From contig CM038716.1 in NCBI GenBank assembly GCA_021613375.1, forward strand, positions 10,148,766 through 10,212,765: a stretch of DNA of 64,000 nt. Direction: 5' to 3'. Numbering within the stretch: the first letter of the stretch is position 1; the number at the start of each line of letters is the position of its first letter. The position numbers were made by a program, and so were the translations under genes. Below the pieces are notes generated by a model. It was not told the DNA's origin. It saw only the letters and a list, made by a program, of their open reading frames with translations, and ran no database searches. Origin of the DNA: Megaleporinus macrocephalus. Taxonomy: Eukaryota; Chordata; Actinopteri; Characiformes; Anostomidae. Shown here piece after piece: positions 48,123 to 62,063 of the stretch.

Positions 48123-51100
48123 GTTCTTTATAGCCCTCTGTTGTCATGCTGACACCAGTCCGGTCTCTTACGTCCTCTGCCTCCACCACGCCTCCCTCTT
48201 CCTCTAAAACCGCCTCTCTCCCTTTGTGGAGGAGCGCATCCATCATTATGGCTGGGGCCGTGACTTCTCTCAGTGGCCTCCTCCTCCCACTGGTTTCTCG
48301 GCACCCCAGGTCGTCCCTGGTGCCGATACGTCCACTGAACTTCGGACTGCTGCCTGGGTCGATGATGGCAGTCAGTCCGTGGATGAGGAGGAGGCTGCAC
48401 CCCAGGAGAGTCTCTGTGAGCTACAAATGCAGATACACTCATGTTAGTATCAGTGAGTAGTTACTGTAGAAGAACTTTTAGTTTCCTGAAGAACGTTGTA
48501 ATGGAAGCTTCTATGTAAAACAGATGTGTGAGCATGAAGAACCTTGTAGAAGCTCCACTACCAGTGAAAGTTTATCTCTAGAGCCGTATATCCAACCCAA
48601 GATTTGAGGAAGTCCCTTTATTTGTAAGAGTGTATATTCATGTAAACAGAATCTGAGATCTGTTTTCTTTACTCACCCCGAGATGACTGAGGTGGCTGAC
48701 GTGGTGGAGGTGGCTGAGGACGTTGAGGCAGCTGACGTGGTTGACGCTGCTGACGTTGCTGAGGCGTCTGAGGCGTCTGACGCGGCTGACGCAGGTGACG
48801 TGGCTGAGGTGGCTGGCACAGATGACGTGGCTGAAGCTGCTGAGGTGGCTGAGGTGGATGACGTGGCTTAGATGGCTGAGCCGGTTGTGGTGGCTGAGGC
48901 GGCTGAATTTTAAGTGCCGTCCTCTTCATTTCATCCATGGTGGACTCAGCCGAAGCTCCACCTTCCTCCACCTCCTCTGCCAGGTCTCGTGCTGTAACAT
49001 GAAGAAACATCAACAGCTGTTCAGATCCATCACTGTGGTTGGACCTGACTCTGGTGTTTGTGTTGCTCGCATACAAACTGGACTCAGAGTCACCTCGTAA
49101 AACGAGCCCGAGCAGAATCAGTATGAGTTCAGATGAATATTAATAACTAACTAATAAATCCTGATGAAACATTAGCAGTTCTTTACACATTCTCAGTTAT
49201 TATGATGATCATCAAGCTACTAGGTTCTTCTACTCACCCAGACATCCACAGTAATATGTACGGGCGGAGTCCAGCAGAGGCGCCAGCACCTCCACAATGT
49301 CCCGGTAATCAGGCGCCGAGGACATCAAGCACAGGAAGTCGTGGACTGATTTAATAGAAATAAATATTAGCAGTTGTTCAGCTGAGTCTTCATCACAGAA
49401 CCTAGTAAAGATGGTGATACTGATATTGAAGACTTGAGGATCAGCTGATCTGATGTTACTACTTCTTAAGCTCTAAAGATGATCAGCTCTTTCTGCTCAT
49501 ATCAGTCTGAGACCACCAGCTGTTACCACATGGGCTCTATCTTTAGTTTCTGGTGCTCATTAGCTTTACTCACTGAGATGCTGATCCCTCCCGGTGACAA
49601 GCTCCTCCAGGATGCTATCCAGGGCCTGGGCGATGATGTCGGCCCTGGACTCGTTGTTGTTCACTAGTTCATTTAGAAAGAATGAATGAAAACAGGTTCA
49701 TGTTAACATTAAACATGATTCCTACTTTTACCTGCATGTTATTATGATGACTCACCTGGAGGTTCTCCGTGCACTTTACGGAGGTACATCAGGGCGTTAG
49801 CAGCCAGCTGGACCAACAGCCCTGTCAGCATCTCATCCACTGGATTCACATTGATACACACTGTCAGTTCTCCAGCTGCATCGTTTTCACTCTTCATATA
49901 TTTGCACTGAGCGTTTCCGGTACTTACCGAGCTGTGTGTACAGACTGTCCAGGTGAGGGTAGAAGATGTCACGCAGAGCCTCCACCTCTGCATCCACCCC
50001 CACCTGTAGATCAGTTCCTGGTTCTGAAAGGATCAGCAGATGTTCAGTCATATTATGGTGGGTTCTGATCATCAAGTCACATCACCAAATGCTGCCTGAC
50101 TGAGTTTGAGTGGTCATCATCAACTGATATAGTTCTATCTACTGGAATGGACCAACGCCAGCCTAGTCTATTCTGCTGCCCTGGTGTCAGAGAAGGTTCT
50201 GGGTTCTGTTACTCACCCAGAGTCATGCTGGTGAATCCTCGGATGCTGTCCAGATGATGTGTTAACAGCACCCCGGCATCAGCAAACTCAGGAACCGTTC
50301 GCATCACCGCCAGCACCTTGTTAACTGATTTAATAGAAATAAACATCAGCAGATGTTCAGCTGCTACATCATCACAGAACCTGGTGAAGATGCTGATCCT
50401 GATATTGAAGCTCTGAGTATCAGCAGATCTGATATTTACTGACCCAGCCAACATGTTCATGTGGACCCCACATCAGTTAAAGACGGGCTGCCGATTGGCT
50501 CCACTTGGGGCAACCTGGTAGGGGCCCACAGAGATTTGTCCATTGCCTTAATACGGGCCCTGTGTGTGTTTGTCAATGTGGACCAATAACTAGGGCCGAT
50601 CCGGACTGCAAGATGGGCCCAAATGAACAACCGACCATGTGAACAGTGCCATAATTGTGGGCCCCCAACAGTAGCCTAAGTGGGACTCACAACTGTAACC
50701 CAAACGGGGCAAAAAGTTATAACCCAGTGGGGCTCCATGTATCACCAATCATAAAGCCCCTACAAGCCCACGTGAAACCCATACAGGCCAGATAAGAACC
50801 ATACGGGCCCCACATGGACATGTAAGCTGTGAGGTATTTAGTATGATCTTTAATATTTAGTGTTTATGTGCTTTACTCACTCAGGTGCTGGTCAGGTGAG
50901 AATGCGAGTCTCTGCAGCAGCACAAGAACTACCTCGCAGGCGGCCTCGATCAGGGCGTTGGTGTTGTTTGCTGATGTTTGTAGAAGATATTCAGTGAGAG
51001 TGAGATGTTGAGAGATATTAAGATATTCATGTTTCTGCTTTTGTCTGAATGTAGTTTTTGTAGTGAGTTCTTCTTTTACTCACCCGGAGGGAACTTGAGG

Positions 51101-53733
51101 TTCTGCAGTTCAGATACCTGCATGTTCTCCAGCAGGTATCTGAATGCGTCTGCTGCAGAGATCACCCTGACGATGGTCATCATCTTCTGGTCGTCTTTCA
51201 CATTAATAAACACTGTCAGTCGTCCAGCCGTGTTATTTTCATACTTGATATATTTCCACAGGTCATTTCCGTTACTTACCGAAGGACTGGACAGTGTGAT
51301 CTACGTGGGAGGACACTGGGGTGTTAGGAGTCTCTACCCCCGTGTCCTCGACCTCATCCACGACCGGAGCTCCTGAGTCAGATTCTAAAAAGATCAGCAG
51401 ATGTTCAGTAACGTTATGATCAGTTCTGATGATCCTTGTCAAGTCAGAAAATGATGACATCACCAAATCTTAACTAGTGCCTGATGGAGTTCAGGTGGTC
51501 TTCATTAACTTCATTTATTACATCAACAGAACTGGACAGTGTGCTGGAGTGGACCACCAGCAGCCGGTTTGTTCTGGTAATGTTCTCCAGTGCTGTATAA
51601 TTCAGAGTTAGCATGATGCTAATAGTTTGTTTTGCTCACCCAGAGATGTGCTGGAGGTTGGAGGTTCCTCCAGCAGCGTTTCTCCTCTGGTCTCCTCCTC
51701 AGTGTGCTCACAGGTCTGGGCTTCTGTTTGAACATCAGTAAATATCAACATCTGTCCAGCTGGGTCGTTATCACAATATCCAACGTTTGATTCTTTTACT
51801 CACCAAGATGCTGGTCCACCACTTCTCCTCCAGCAACGTCCCTCGGCAGGATCTCCAGGAGCTCACTGGTCCCAGGAGCTCTCTGTTCTCCTGCTTTAAT
51901 ATTCATATCAGAATGAATAACATCAGCATTTGTTCTGTTAATGTAGAGATACAATGATGTTCATCATGATAACAGGTTCTCCTACTCACCCAGAGGGGTG
52001 CTAGAGGGTGGTCCAGCATCTTCAGACTGTAGCAGTTCAGGAGTCGTCTCGGTATTGACGCCTATTTAATTTAGAATTCATTCATTAAGACAGATTAGAG
52101 TTTATAATCAGTTCAATTCCTGTTTTTATTAAACATTAAATAATATTAATAAATAAAATACATTCACTACAACTAACACAGAGTAACCTTAACATTAACC
52201 CTACACTTAACCCTACCTAACATTAACATTAACCCTACACTTAACCTAACATTAACATTAACCCTACACTTAACCCTACATAACCCTAACCCTACACTTA
52301 ACCCTACCTAACATTAACATTAACCCTACACTTAACCCTACCTAACCCTAACCCTACAGTTAAACCTACCTAACATTAACATTAACCCTACACTTAACCC
52401 TACTTAACCCTAACCCTACACTTAAACCTACCTAAGATTAACATTAACCCCACACTTAACCCTACCTAACATTAATATTAACCCTACACCTAACCCTACC
52501 TAACACTAACAATAACCCTACATTTAACCCTACCTAACATTAACATTAACCCTACACCTAACCCTACCTAACATTAACATTAACCCTACACTTAATCCTA
52601 CCTAACATTAACATTAACCCTACACTTAACCCTACCTAACATTAACATTAACCCTACACTTAACCCTACCTAACATTAACATTAACCCTACACTAAACCC
52701 TACCTAACCCTAACCCTACACCTAAACCTACCTAACATTAACCCTAGACTTAACCCTACCTAACATTAACTTTAACCCTACACTTAAAACTACCTAACAT
52801 TAACATTAATCCTACACTTAACCCTACCTAACATTAACAATAACCCTACACTAAACCCTACCTAACCCTAACCCTACACTTAAACCTACCTAACATTAAC
52901 CCTACACTTAACCCTACCTATCATTAATTTTAACCCTACACTTAACCCTACCTAACATTAACATTAATCCTACACTTAACCCTACCTAACATTACATTAA
53001 CCCTACACTTAACCCTACCTAACGTTAACATTAATCCTACACTTAACCCTACCTAACATTAACCATAAACTTAAACCTACCTAACCTTAACCCTACACTT
53101 AACCCTACCTAACATTAACATTAACCCTAAACTTACCGCTACCTAACATGAACCCTAAACTTAACCCTGCCTAACATAAACATTAACCCTACACTTAACC
53201 CTACCTAACATTAACATTAACCCTACACTTAACCCTACCTAACATTAACATTAACCCTACACTTAACCCTACCTAACATTAATATTAACCCTGCTCTGAT
53301 TTGTCAGTTCATACACTCTGTTCTGATTGGCCGACCACCAGAGTTCTTAAAATTGGTTAAGCCCCCCTACACTAAAGTAAAGTGTATCCAGCGCTGTACT
53401 CTGATTTATTCAGTACGTACTGAGAATCACTGACTTGTTCAGTAACTACTGTTAATTCTAGTGACGTCGACTCATCTACTCACTCAGAAGCTGCTCAGTC
53501 TCTGTGCTGATGTCCACCGGCTCTGTCTCGGCTTCCTCCATCAGCACAGTCACGCTCTCCTGTAGTGGAGTCTCCCTCTCCTCCTCTTTCCTAGAGAAAC
53601 TCCACTCTCTCTCTCTCCTCCTCCTCTTTCCTTTCTCTTTCTTCTCAATATGTTCTCCTTCCTTTCTGTGCTCCTCCTCCTCCTCACTCTCTCTATCTCC
53701 TCCTCCACAACAGCAAAACTTTCTCCAGCTCAT
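47980..53733 (-). CDS. Tandem-array gene copy 4 (complete, 14 coding exons)
   Basis: Exons: E1 53484-53733, E2 51990-52061, E3 51804-51893, E4 51640-51723, E5 51280-51384, E6 51084-51194, E7 50881-50970, E8 50217-50324, E9 49928-50023, E10 49756-49839, E11 49574-49663, E12 49238-49345, E13 48677-48991, E14 47980-48413. The frame is open for 679 codons including the stop. E13 is the longest copy (315 bases) through extra Pro/Gln/Arg repeats. In E14 several differences from copies 2 and 3 are silent in the frame used here (12th-codon-region CGC/CGT, CTA/CTG, TTG/TTA) but change amino acids in the alternative RGG frame. All donors and acceptors are preserved. The gene is followed on its 3' side by the A-type spacer carrying the endogenous retrovirus. 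Confidence 0.72.
50445..50829. mobile_element. MITE-like element in intron 7, copy 4
   Basis: Same element and site; full length, with the right inverted repeat altered to 'tgtaagctg'. Confidence 0.7.
52183..53293. repeat. Telomere-like minisatellite in intron 1, copy 4
   Basis: Same repeat family, about 1.1 kb, with several CCCTAACCCTAC units. Confidence 0.85.
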
Positions 53734-53815
53734 TTTTCCTCCTCTCTCCTTCGACGCTTCAGCACAGACTGATTTCACACTGAGACGCAAAGAACTCCGT
53801 ACATCTTCACCTCTA

Positions 53816-53845
53816 TGACGTCACACGGCCTCTGTAGTGACATCA
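53816..53845 (-). promoter_or_regulatory. Paired CRE-like sites upstream of copy 4
   Basis: TGACGTCA at 53816-53823 and TGACATCA at 53838-53845. The copy 4 leader differs just 3' of this (gacgcaaag instead of gacgcgcgg) but both sites are kept. Confidence 0.45.
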
Positions 53846-54034
53846 CAGCGGAATGTTGGACACTCTGTGGAGGTCTCTGTTGGTAAATGAATGTGAGGCT
53901 ACAGTTAATGGGCTTCATGTAGTGAATCAGAGCGACGCTGCTGTGTTTACTCCTCACTTCTCAGATTTGAGCAGTTCATGTGAATCAGACTGACAATCAG
54001 ACTCGCTGTAGCTTCATTTCATCACCTCACAGAA

Positions 54035-54585
54035 CAGGGGGGGCAATTCATTTTCCCATGGGGCCACATGAGGAACTGGAATGGGTTTAGAGGACCAGAC
54101 TAATATACTTAACTCAGTTCTACCCAGTACCTATATACTGTATACAGAATATAATATATCTGTTTATAAAAACAGTAAATGAAACTTTACAATGATTCAA
54201 TGAAAATGTGGAGGACAGAATTCTATCAGTATTTAATGAACTTGTGATTGTTCAGTTTAGAAAACTTAGCATCACATTCTCACATAAAATAGCAAGTTTT
54301 TCAAAGAGCAGCATCACTTTAACTTAATAAAAACAGTAAATGAAACATTACAGTAATGCAATGAAAATGTGGAGAACAGAATTGTAGCACAATTTAACAA
54401 ACATTTCTAAACACAGTTTTGAAAATGAGCATCTTCTGCAGCATTTAAAACAACTAGCATCACAACTTTACAAACAAACATCTAGTTTTTCAAAAACCAG
54501 CATCACATTAACTTCATACACAAACGTTCAATGAGAGAAATCTAGCCTGGACTGGAACAAGAGCACTGAAGTCAGGTTGAAAATC
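54035..54585 (-). mobile_element. hAT transposon remnant, spacer 4 (shorter)
   Basis: Same truncated form as in spacer 2, cut at the same point by the TA-flanked element. Confidence 0.6.
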
Positions 54586-54850
54586 TACACTGTAAACCCG
54601 GATTGGTTGATTGTACTTAAAGAGTTTTAGTGATTGTCTTAAAATATTTAAGTAATTAAAACTAGAGAAAATCTAATGGTTTGAGTAAAATCAACTTAAA
54701 TATCAAATAGACTGGAAGTGATCATTTGAGTTGAATACAATGAAATCTAAATTATTTATACTTAAAATATTTAGTAAAATCAAACCAACTGACCATTTAA
54801 TTCAACTCAACATTGAGTTTCCTGTAATCAGAATTAAAAACTTAAACTAG
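54586..54850. mobile_element. TA-flanked element, one end only, spacer 4
   Basis: Near-identical to the spacer 2 fragment and in the same place, after the truncated hAT remnant. Confidence 0.5.
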
Positions 54851-55102
54851 TCTCCATAAAAAGCTGATGTTCTCCTACATCAAAAGAACACAGACAGCAG
54901 TTACATTTAGTTTTTATTTAGATTTGATTTAAAACTCCATCACTTTGTTCTGATTACAGTCAGGTTAATGCAGTGACGAAGCCTGGTTCATTTCTCTTGT
55001 GTTAACAAAGTGGTTTCAACTAAATATGTGTTTAAATCAGACCAGCTTAAGTGTGATTGGTAGCTTCCTTTAACGCCACGTGCTGCTGAAATATCTGCTT
55101 TT

Positions 55103-55503
55103 GTTACGCCGGATACCTTCCTAGAATATTCTGTTACGGCTTTTGGTCTTTGGAATGCACCGGCTACCTTTCAGCGTTTGATGAAGCGTGTGCTGATGGG
55201 CGTCTGGAACTGTCAGGTGTATTTAGACCACATGGTTTTGTTTTCTTTTGACTGATCATGTAAAAGCTCTCCATCATGTATTTGATCCACTGCAAGAGGC
55301 TTCATTAACTTTGAACCTTGAAAAATGGGAGTTTGGCACAGCAGCTGTTGTTGACCTGGGTAAACGGGTGGGACAGGGACAGCTTCGTCCTGTTGCAGTG
55401 AAAGTGCAGACCATTGAGTAATGTCCTGTGCCTCGTACCAAGCGCCAGCTGAGACGGTTTCTTGGCATGGCCGGATATTATCTCGGGTTTTGAGAGAAGG
55501 GTC
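55103..55503 (+). pseudogene. Ty3/gypsy reverse transcriptase remnant, spacer 4
   Basis: Near-identical to the spacer 2 copy, with the same YLDH change and stops. Confidence 0.75.
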
Positions 55504-55941
55504 GAGCTGCAGACAGGGGCGTTCCTGGTTGGGGTGGTCCTGTACAAGCAGAAAAGACCAATGCGGCTTGAACAGAATCAACTAATGGAATATTAAGCGA
55601 CTCTGGAAGGACTGGAACATGTCAGTCATGCTGTTTATGATTAACTTTGGAAATAAAACGTAACTAAATCATAAATCGACAGTTTTTTGTAAGTGGAGAT
55701 GATTTGTCGAACGTCTGAACGTGACGGACTGCATCAAATATAGATTCAAATATGGCCAAATGAATAAAACAAACTGGACTGTAGGGGGCGCACTGTTACT
55801 GTAACGGACTGCGAAACTACAGGAAAGCAGAACCGGTTAAAACAAGGAACAGATAGATCCTGCTGTAGTCAAGAGAATGATCCTGCTGTGTTGAAGAGAA
55901 TGAAAAAGCCAGGACGTTCTTGTTTTAGCCAATGAGAACGA

Positions 55942-55988
55942 GGGGGCGTTCCTGAAAACACTAACGCCCTATAAACAGGAACGCCCCC
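55942..55988. repeat. 13-bp perfect inverted repeat with CCAAT and TATA, spacer 4
   Basis: Same structure at the same place: arms 55942-55954 and 55976-55988. Confidence 0.6.
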
Positions 55989-56059
55989 GGCTGCAGACCG
56001 ACGATATTGGTGGGTTTTGCTGAAACTTGCTCACCAATCTGCTTGGCTCCTCCTCTGAC

Positions 56060-56490
56060 TAGGTGTGGTCTGATGGAGGTCCGGCTGCTTTGATCTCGTT
56101 AAAGTTGCTGCTTGGTTGCTCCTGTGTTGTCTGCTCCAGCTACTACAGCTTTTAAACTGGAGGTGGATGCTGGTGCTACTGGTGCTACTGGTGCTACTGG
56201 TGCTACTGGTGCTGGCGCTGTCCTTTCACAGTCTGACCAGAATGGACTTGATCATCTGGTGGTCTTTTATTCAAAGAAGTTCTTAAAACATCAGCTTAGT
56301 TCCAGTACAGTTGAGAAGGAGACGCTGGCGTTACTGCTGGCAGTGCAACATTCTGAAGTATATGTTGATAGTATCCGGTACCAGTTGTGGTGTATATGGA
56401 TCAGAACCCTCTTATCTTTCTTTCTAGGATGAGTAAAGCTGATCAACGTTTAATGAGATGCTCTAACAGTTCAGGATTTAATCTAGAAAT
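56060..56490 (+). pseudogene. Ty3/gypsy RNase H fragment, spacer 4
   Basis: Same fragment and frameshift, with a three-base loss near 'SAPATTAFKLEVDAG'. Confidence 0.8.
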
Positions 56491-56512
56491 CTGTTAAGAA
56501 GGGGGGAGGATG

Positions 56513-56908
56513 TGTTGGGGGACGTCCTCTCTCAGGTATATTAGTTGTGGGTTAAATTGGGGACGTGTGTTTTTGGTGGTGGGGTGTTACGTCCTGTGTT
56601 TTGTTTCTCTCTTTCTTTCTGTAGTGAATATTTTGTTTTTCTTTTAGAGTTTTGTTTGTTATTGTGGGTCTTGGGGTCTCCCTGAAGAGAGAGAGATCCT
56701 TCTTTTTCTTATATTGGGTATAAAATCTCAAAGCCAAGCGAAACTAAATCAAGCAATAAACAACAAACCTTGTAGCAGTAATTGTGATTTTGTTATTAGT
56801 TTTAATTTTTCTTCATTAATTTAAATAAATTATATTGGTGTGGTCTGGCGGCTGAGCGGGTGGTCTCGCTTTCTCTTTTGTTGCTTTTTACTCCTAGAAG
56901 AAGTAACA
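56513..56908 (+). mobile_element. Ty3/gypsy 3' LTR, spacer 4 (internally deleted)
   Basis: Same shortened form as in spacer 2. Confidence 0.65.
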
Positions 56909-57484
56909 GAGATACTGTATATACACGTAAACATTCATATGTGATGATATTTGAGAGGATTTCAAACTACTTACATGTTCAAGATGTAGAGAATCTGTTC
57001 AGACCAGCTGCTCACCAGTCAAACCAGCATTGAGCAGTGTTCTGGTCTGGTGCTTGTTCAGTGTTTAACACTGGAACCTGCTGGTTTGAGATGGTTAGCA
57101 TATTAGCCTCCAATGTTGGTGACCAGCATCGCAGCATGAACGTGTTCAAAGCCAACAAACGCTGGTCCTCCAGCAGAGCAGATACATGAGAACATAAAGT
57201 TGTGTCTGAATTGAATGGCTGTGATTTTAATCTCAGTCTGATCCGTTTCTGAAGATCCAATAGGTCTGATTTGTTTACCAGTGTAATATTACCTACAGAC
57301 AGAGTCCGTCTGTTACCAACACCTTCACCTCAACACTTGTTCTGAAGCACCTACAACGAAGTATGAAGCCAGTCTTCAGGTTTGGGACACAGCCATTGTG
57401 TTATTTCCCCCAGACTGAAGAGGTGGGGTCAGACTAACCATAGGTAGACACTTGTGTAATCATGAATACTTATTCTTTACTTTC

Positions 57485-58827
57485 AGTGCAGCAAACTCAC
57501 TCCAGAAGTTCAGTGAGGATCTCTGAATGATCCAATGTTGACCTAAATGACTGATGATGATGAATAGAATCCATCTGTGTGGAATCAGATCTCCGTATAA
57601 AAGCACCTGCTCTGTGATCATCTCAGAGTTCTGTTTAAAGCCCAGAGAGCATCATGAACACCAAAGAACACACCAGGCACCTCCAAGATACTGTTGTGGA
57701 GAAGTTTAAAGCTGGATTTGGATACAAAAAGATTTCCCAAGCTTTAAACACCTGAAGGAGCACCATGCAAGCAATCATATTGAAATGGAAGGAGTATCAG
57801 ACCACTGCAAATCTACCAAGACCCGGCCGTCCCTCTAAACTTTCAGCTCAAACGAGGAGAAGACTGATCAGAGATGCAGCCAAGAGGCCCATGATCACTC
57901 TGGATGAACTGCAGAGATCTACAGCTGAGGTGGAGAATCAGTCCATAGGACAACAATCAGTCGTACACTGCACAAATCTGGCCTTCATGGAGGAGTGGCT
58001 AGAAGAAAGCCATTTCTCAAAGATATCCATAAAAAGTCTCATTTAAAGTTTACCACAAGCCACCTGAGACACACCAAACATGTGGAAGAAGGTGCTCTGG
58101 TCAGGTGAAACCAAAATCCAACTTTTTGGCCACAAAGCAAAACGTTATGTTTGGCGTAAAAGCAGCACAGCTCATCACCCTGAACACACCATCTCCACTG
58201 TCAAACATGGTGGTGGTGGTGGCATCATGTTTTAGGCCTGCTTTTCTTCAGCAGGGACAGGAACGATGGTTAAACTTTATGGGAAGATGGATGGAGACAA
58301 ATACAGGACCATTCTGGAAGAAAATCTGTTGGAGTCTGCAGAAGACCTGAGACTGGGACGGAGATGTATCTTCTAACAAGACAATGATCCAAAACATAAA
58401 GCAAAATCTACAATGGACTAGTTCACAAATAAACATATCCAGGTGTTAGAATGGCCAAGTCAAAGTCCAGACCTGAATCCAATCGAGAATCTGTGGAAAG
58501 ATCTGAAAACTGCTGTTCACAAACGCTCTCCATCCAACCTCACTGAGCTCCAGCTGTTTTGAAGGACCAATGGGCAAAAAACTCAGTGATGTGAGACTTG
58601 CTGCTGTAATCGCAGCCAAAGGTGGTGCTACAAAGTATTAACAAATAATTTTTATTTCTAAAAAAATGTAAAATATCCATTAAATTTTGTTCCATTTCAT
58701 GATTGTGTCCCACTTGTTGTTGATTCTTTACAAAAAATAAAAGATTGATATCTTTATATTTGAAGCCTGAAATGTTGAAAAAGGTTGAAATGTTCAAGGG
58801 GGCCGAATACTTTTGCAAGGCACTGTA
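57485..58827 (+). mobile_element. Tc1-like transposon, broken, spacer 4
   Basis: Same insertion. ATG at 57654. Retains PRPGRPSKLSAQTRRRLIRD in the DNA-binding part, but stops and frameshifts follow: WSGET replaces WSDET, losing the first catalytic Asp. Confidence 0.85.
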
Positions 58828-59297
58828 TTTAGTGTAGTATCAGTCTGCAGTTTGGGGGCGTGGCCAGAGAGTAATGTAACTTTATGTTTCAGAGTGCTTT
58901 CTGACTAATGTTAATATAAATGCTAGCTAAACCCAAACCCTCCTAGTCTGTTACCATAACAACACATTATACTAAAGCTGTTTATTACAGTATATATGAT
59001 CATCATTGTTATTCACTGCTCTCATCACTGACCTCACGTTTAAAGCTGGCGTAGCTACCTGACGCTCCAGTGAGGCGAGAGCTCGGGTCAGTGAAGCTGC
59101 TGACTGCAGGATATTTCTGAACAGGCATCTCAACACAAGCCTTAACACAGTGAAAGACCACCCAGACCACCTAACAACCAGAGCCTGAATTGTGAAGGCT
59201 GTAACAACACGCTTTTAAAATAATCGTTTTTAAACAGTTTCTGTTTTCTGTGGTTTAATTTTTGGGTGGGACTAATCTACCTGTTTCTGGCTGGACT

Positions 59298-59460
59298 GTT
59301 CCTCACTACTGACTGGACACCTGACTGTACAGCATCACTTTATACTGATTGCTTGGTCAGTACTTGAATGTATCTCACTACTGACTGGAGACCTGACTGT
59401 ACAGCATCACTTTATACTGATTGCTTGGTCAGTGCTTGAATGTATCTCACTACTGACTAG
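59298..59460. repeat. 72-bp minisatellite, spacer 4 (two units)
   Basis: About two units of the same repeat. Confidence 0.88.
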
Positions 59461-60249
59461 AGTTCTGATTCTGTGGAGTCTCTTTATGATGACTGCAGAG
59501 TCAGTGCTAGGCTGTTCCTCACTACTGACTAGAGTTCTGATTCTGGGTCGTTGATTAATACAGATTGCTTGTACAATGTCAGGCTGTTCCTTAATTCTGG
59601 CTGAAGATCTGATGCTGGGCTGTTCCTTACTTCAGTCTGGCTGAAGATCTGATGCTGGGCTGTTCCTTTCTACTGACTACACAGCAGATTCTGGAGCATT
59701 CCATTAGATGTAGCATTGGTTGAAGGGCTGATGCTGGAGGGTTCCTCACTATCAGGGTATGGTCCACCACTGTTGGATTCATTCTCATAGACCTACATAG
59801 AACAAACACATCAATCATTGTAACAAGTTTACAACACAACATTGCCTGTTTTAAACTTTGAAACTCTGTTATTATGCTTGCCAGGTTCTCTACTACCTAC
59901 TGGTCCCTGGATACACGGTCCAGCTCCACACTAGATACAGCATCACGTCCAGTATTTCTATTAGTTTCTGTATATACTAAACCAAAAAACAAAAATATCA
60001 CTATGTGGTGGTCCTGACCATTAATGAACAGGTAAAAGATAAACAATGTATTCAGAGAATCAGATGAACTACAGTCTGGAAGTGGAGCTCCTATATGGTC
60101 AGTGGAGCTGATGAAGCAGGCAATGTGTGTAGATACAAGGAGGTGGTATTAATGTTATGGCTGATCAGTGTACAAAACAAAATACGCTTGTAGCTCAAAA
60201 ACAAAAGAAAATAAGCTGCACCTCGTCTCCTCTCTGGGTCTGACCTCTA

Positions 60250-60955
60250 CACCTCATCACCATCACAGAGAATGTCCTGTATGGCCAGACAGCGAGGGAC
60301 GAAGCATCTGGAGTGACTTATCCAGCTCTGGCAAGCTTCCTCATCAACGTCCCCACAAGCTTCCTCTATCGCATGGAGAAGAGGTACGTGCTGGGGACAT
60401 ATGGTGGGAACATAGACCCTCCACCTCCATGTTTAAGAACTCCTCAATAGGATAGTGGAACAGAGAGTCTGGCGGCAGGTGAACAACAAACTGTGGATGC
60501 TCAGTGAACCTGTTCAGTACTTGAGTAACCCGGTGAGAACTTACTTTGTACCAGACGACACCAAACCCGGACAGCTCTGGTTCCACTGGTGAAGGGAAGG
60601 AGTTTGTTGGGTAGTGTGTTGAGGAAGGTGATGAGGTGGTCAGTCTTGTAGGGATTACAGGACCAGTGAGAGAACAGCACAGCGTACTAGCACATATTCA
60701 TACTGCAGCTGCTTCACTCCGTCAGAGCTGTGCTGGAACAGAACCCTGTAGATCTGCTTCATGTGGTCTGTTTTCAGGAGACCACCCAGCGCAGATAAGC
60801 TCACTGAGTGGATGTAGCTGAGTGTGGTGTTGTGGGTAATGATGTTCTGCTGTTGTAGTCATGGTGAATGTGTGCTATTGTGGGCTCTGATCGTGTTAAT
60901 GGTGGTCTCTTGCTGCTCTGGGGTGAACAGACGTCTTCTTCCTCCAGTGAGGGTG
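60250..60955 (-). pseudogene. DDE transposase relic (IS630/Tc1-mariner type), spacer 4
   Basis: Same relic with a further deletion of about 270 bp near 60652, removing the central catalytic part (LLYFDEA to GPYN). Confidence 0.6.
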
Positions 60956-61449
60956 GTCTAGCAGCTCTGCAGAAACATGATGTGAGGGGTTTGTAATGAA
61001 ACGTGACTGTAAGTGGCTGTAAGTACTGATTCTACACTGCAGTAGTACAGTGGTGGACACAGTTCAGCTGTGGGAGTTCAGTAGTAGGTCTACTCGCTTC
61101 TTCTCATCTCCAAACGTCTGGATGATGTTTGCTGCAGTGTAGCAGCTCAAATTAGGCTGGACCGTCTGCCCAGCTCCCCGACACCTCAACCCATGATTCA
61201 TAACATGGTCAACCAAAGTGGTCGGATCTCATCCGTGATGGTTGCTGTGGCTCTTCCTCTTCCTCGTCCTCTTCGTCCATCAGCCTCCATTGTTGTGCCA
61301 ACCAAGATGTGGAACCTGTGTTTTCTTTATGGAGCTCAGGTGCTGATTTCTAAAGTTCAGCCAGACATGTGTTCACCTGTGAGCGCTGGGTTTAGGTAAC
61401 TGGTACATGGGTGTGTGATATACATGCCAGTGTTCTCCAATAGAAACAC

Positions 61450-61690
61450 GAGGTGTTCAGTGTTTTAATGATGTATGTGATGTAGGAAGTGTGTTCAGTG
61501 TTTAATGATGTATGTGATGTAGGAAGTGTGTTCAGTGTTTAATGATGTATGTGATGTAGGAAGTGTGTTCAGTGTTTAATGATGTATTTGATGTAGGAAG
61601 TGTGTTCAGTGTTTAGTGATATATGTGATGTAGGAAGTGTGTTCAGTGTTTAGTGATGTATGTGATGTAGGAAGTGTGTTGAGTGTAAAA
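61450..61690. repeat. 37-bp minisatellite, spacer 4
   Basis: About six units of the same repeat. Confidence 0.9.
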
Positions 61691-62063
61691 GTGTGTTCAG
61701 GGTTGATAAATGAGTGTTAAGGTAGAGAATGTACTTATGGTTTAGTGGACCAGGACAATGGAGAGACTACATGAGTTACTAATTACCATAATTGTGCTAC
61801 AAGTATCAGTTTTTGGGGGTCAGTGAGTGTAAAAGCTGTAAAAGTGTGTGGTTGATTATTAACTGCAGTAGATTCTAATAAAAGACTCGTATGACTGTAA
61901 AGCTGAAAACTTGTAGAACTGATTAACACTAAACACACACTTTCTAAACTGGATCAGGTGGAGTTTAGAATCAGAACATATGTTTACACATAGATACATA
62001 CAAACAAAGATTAAACAATATTATATATTAATATATACATCACTGCATAGTTACAGTTTCCAA

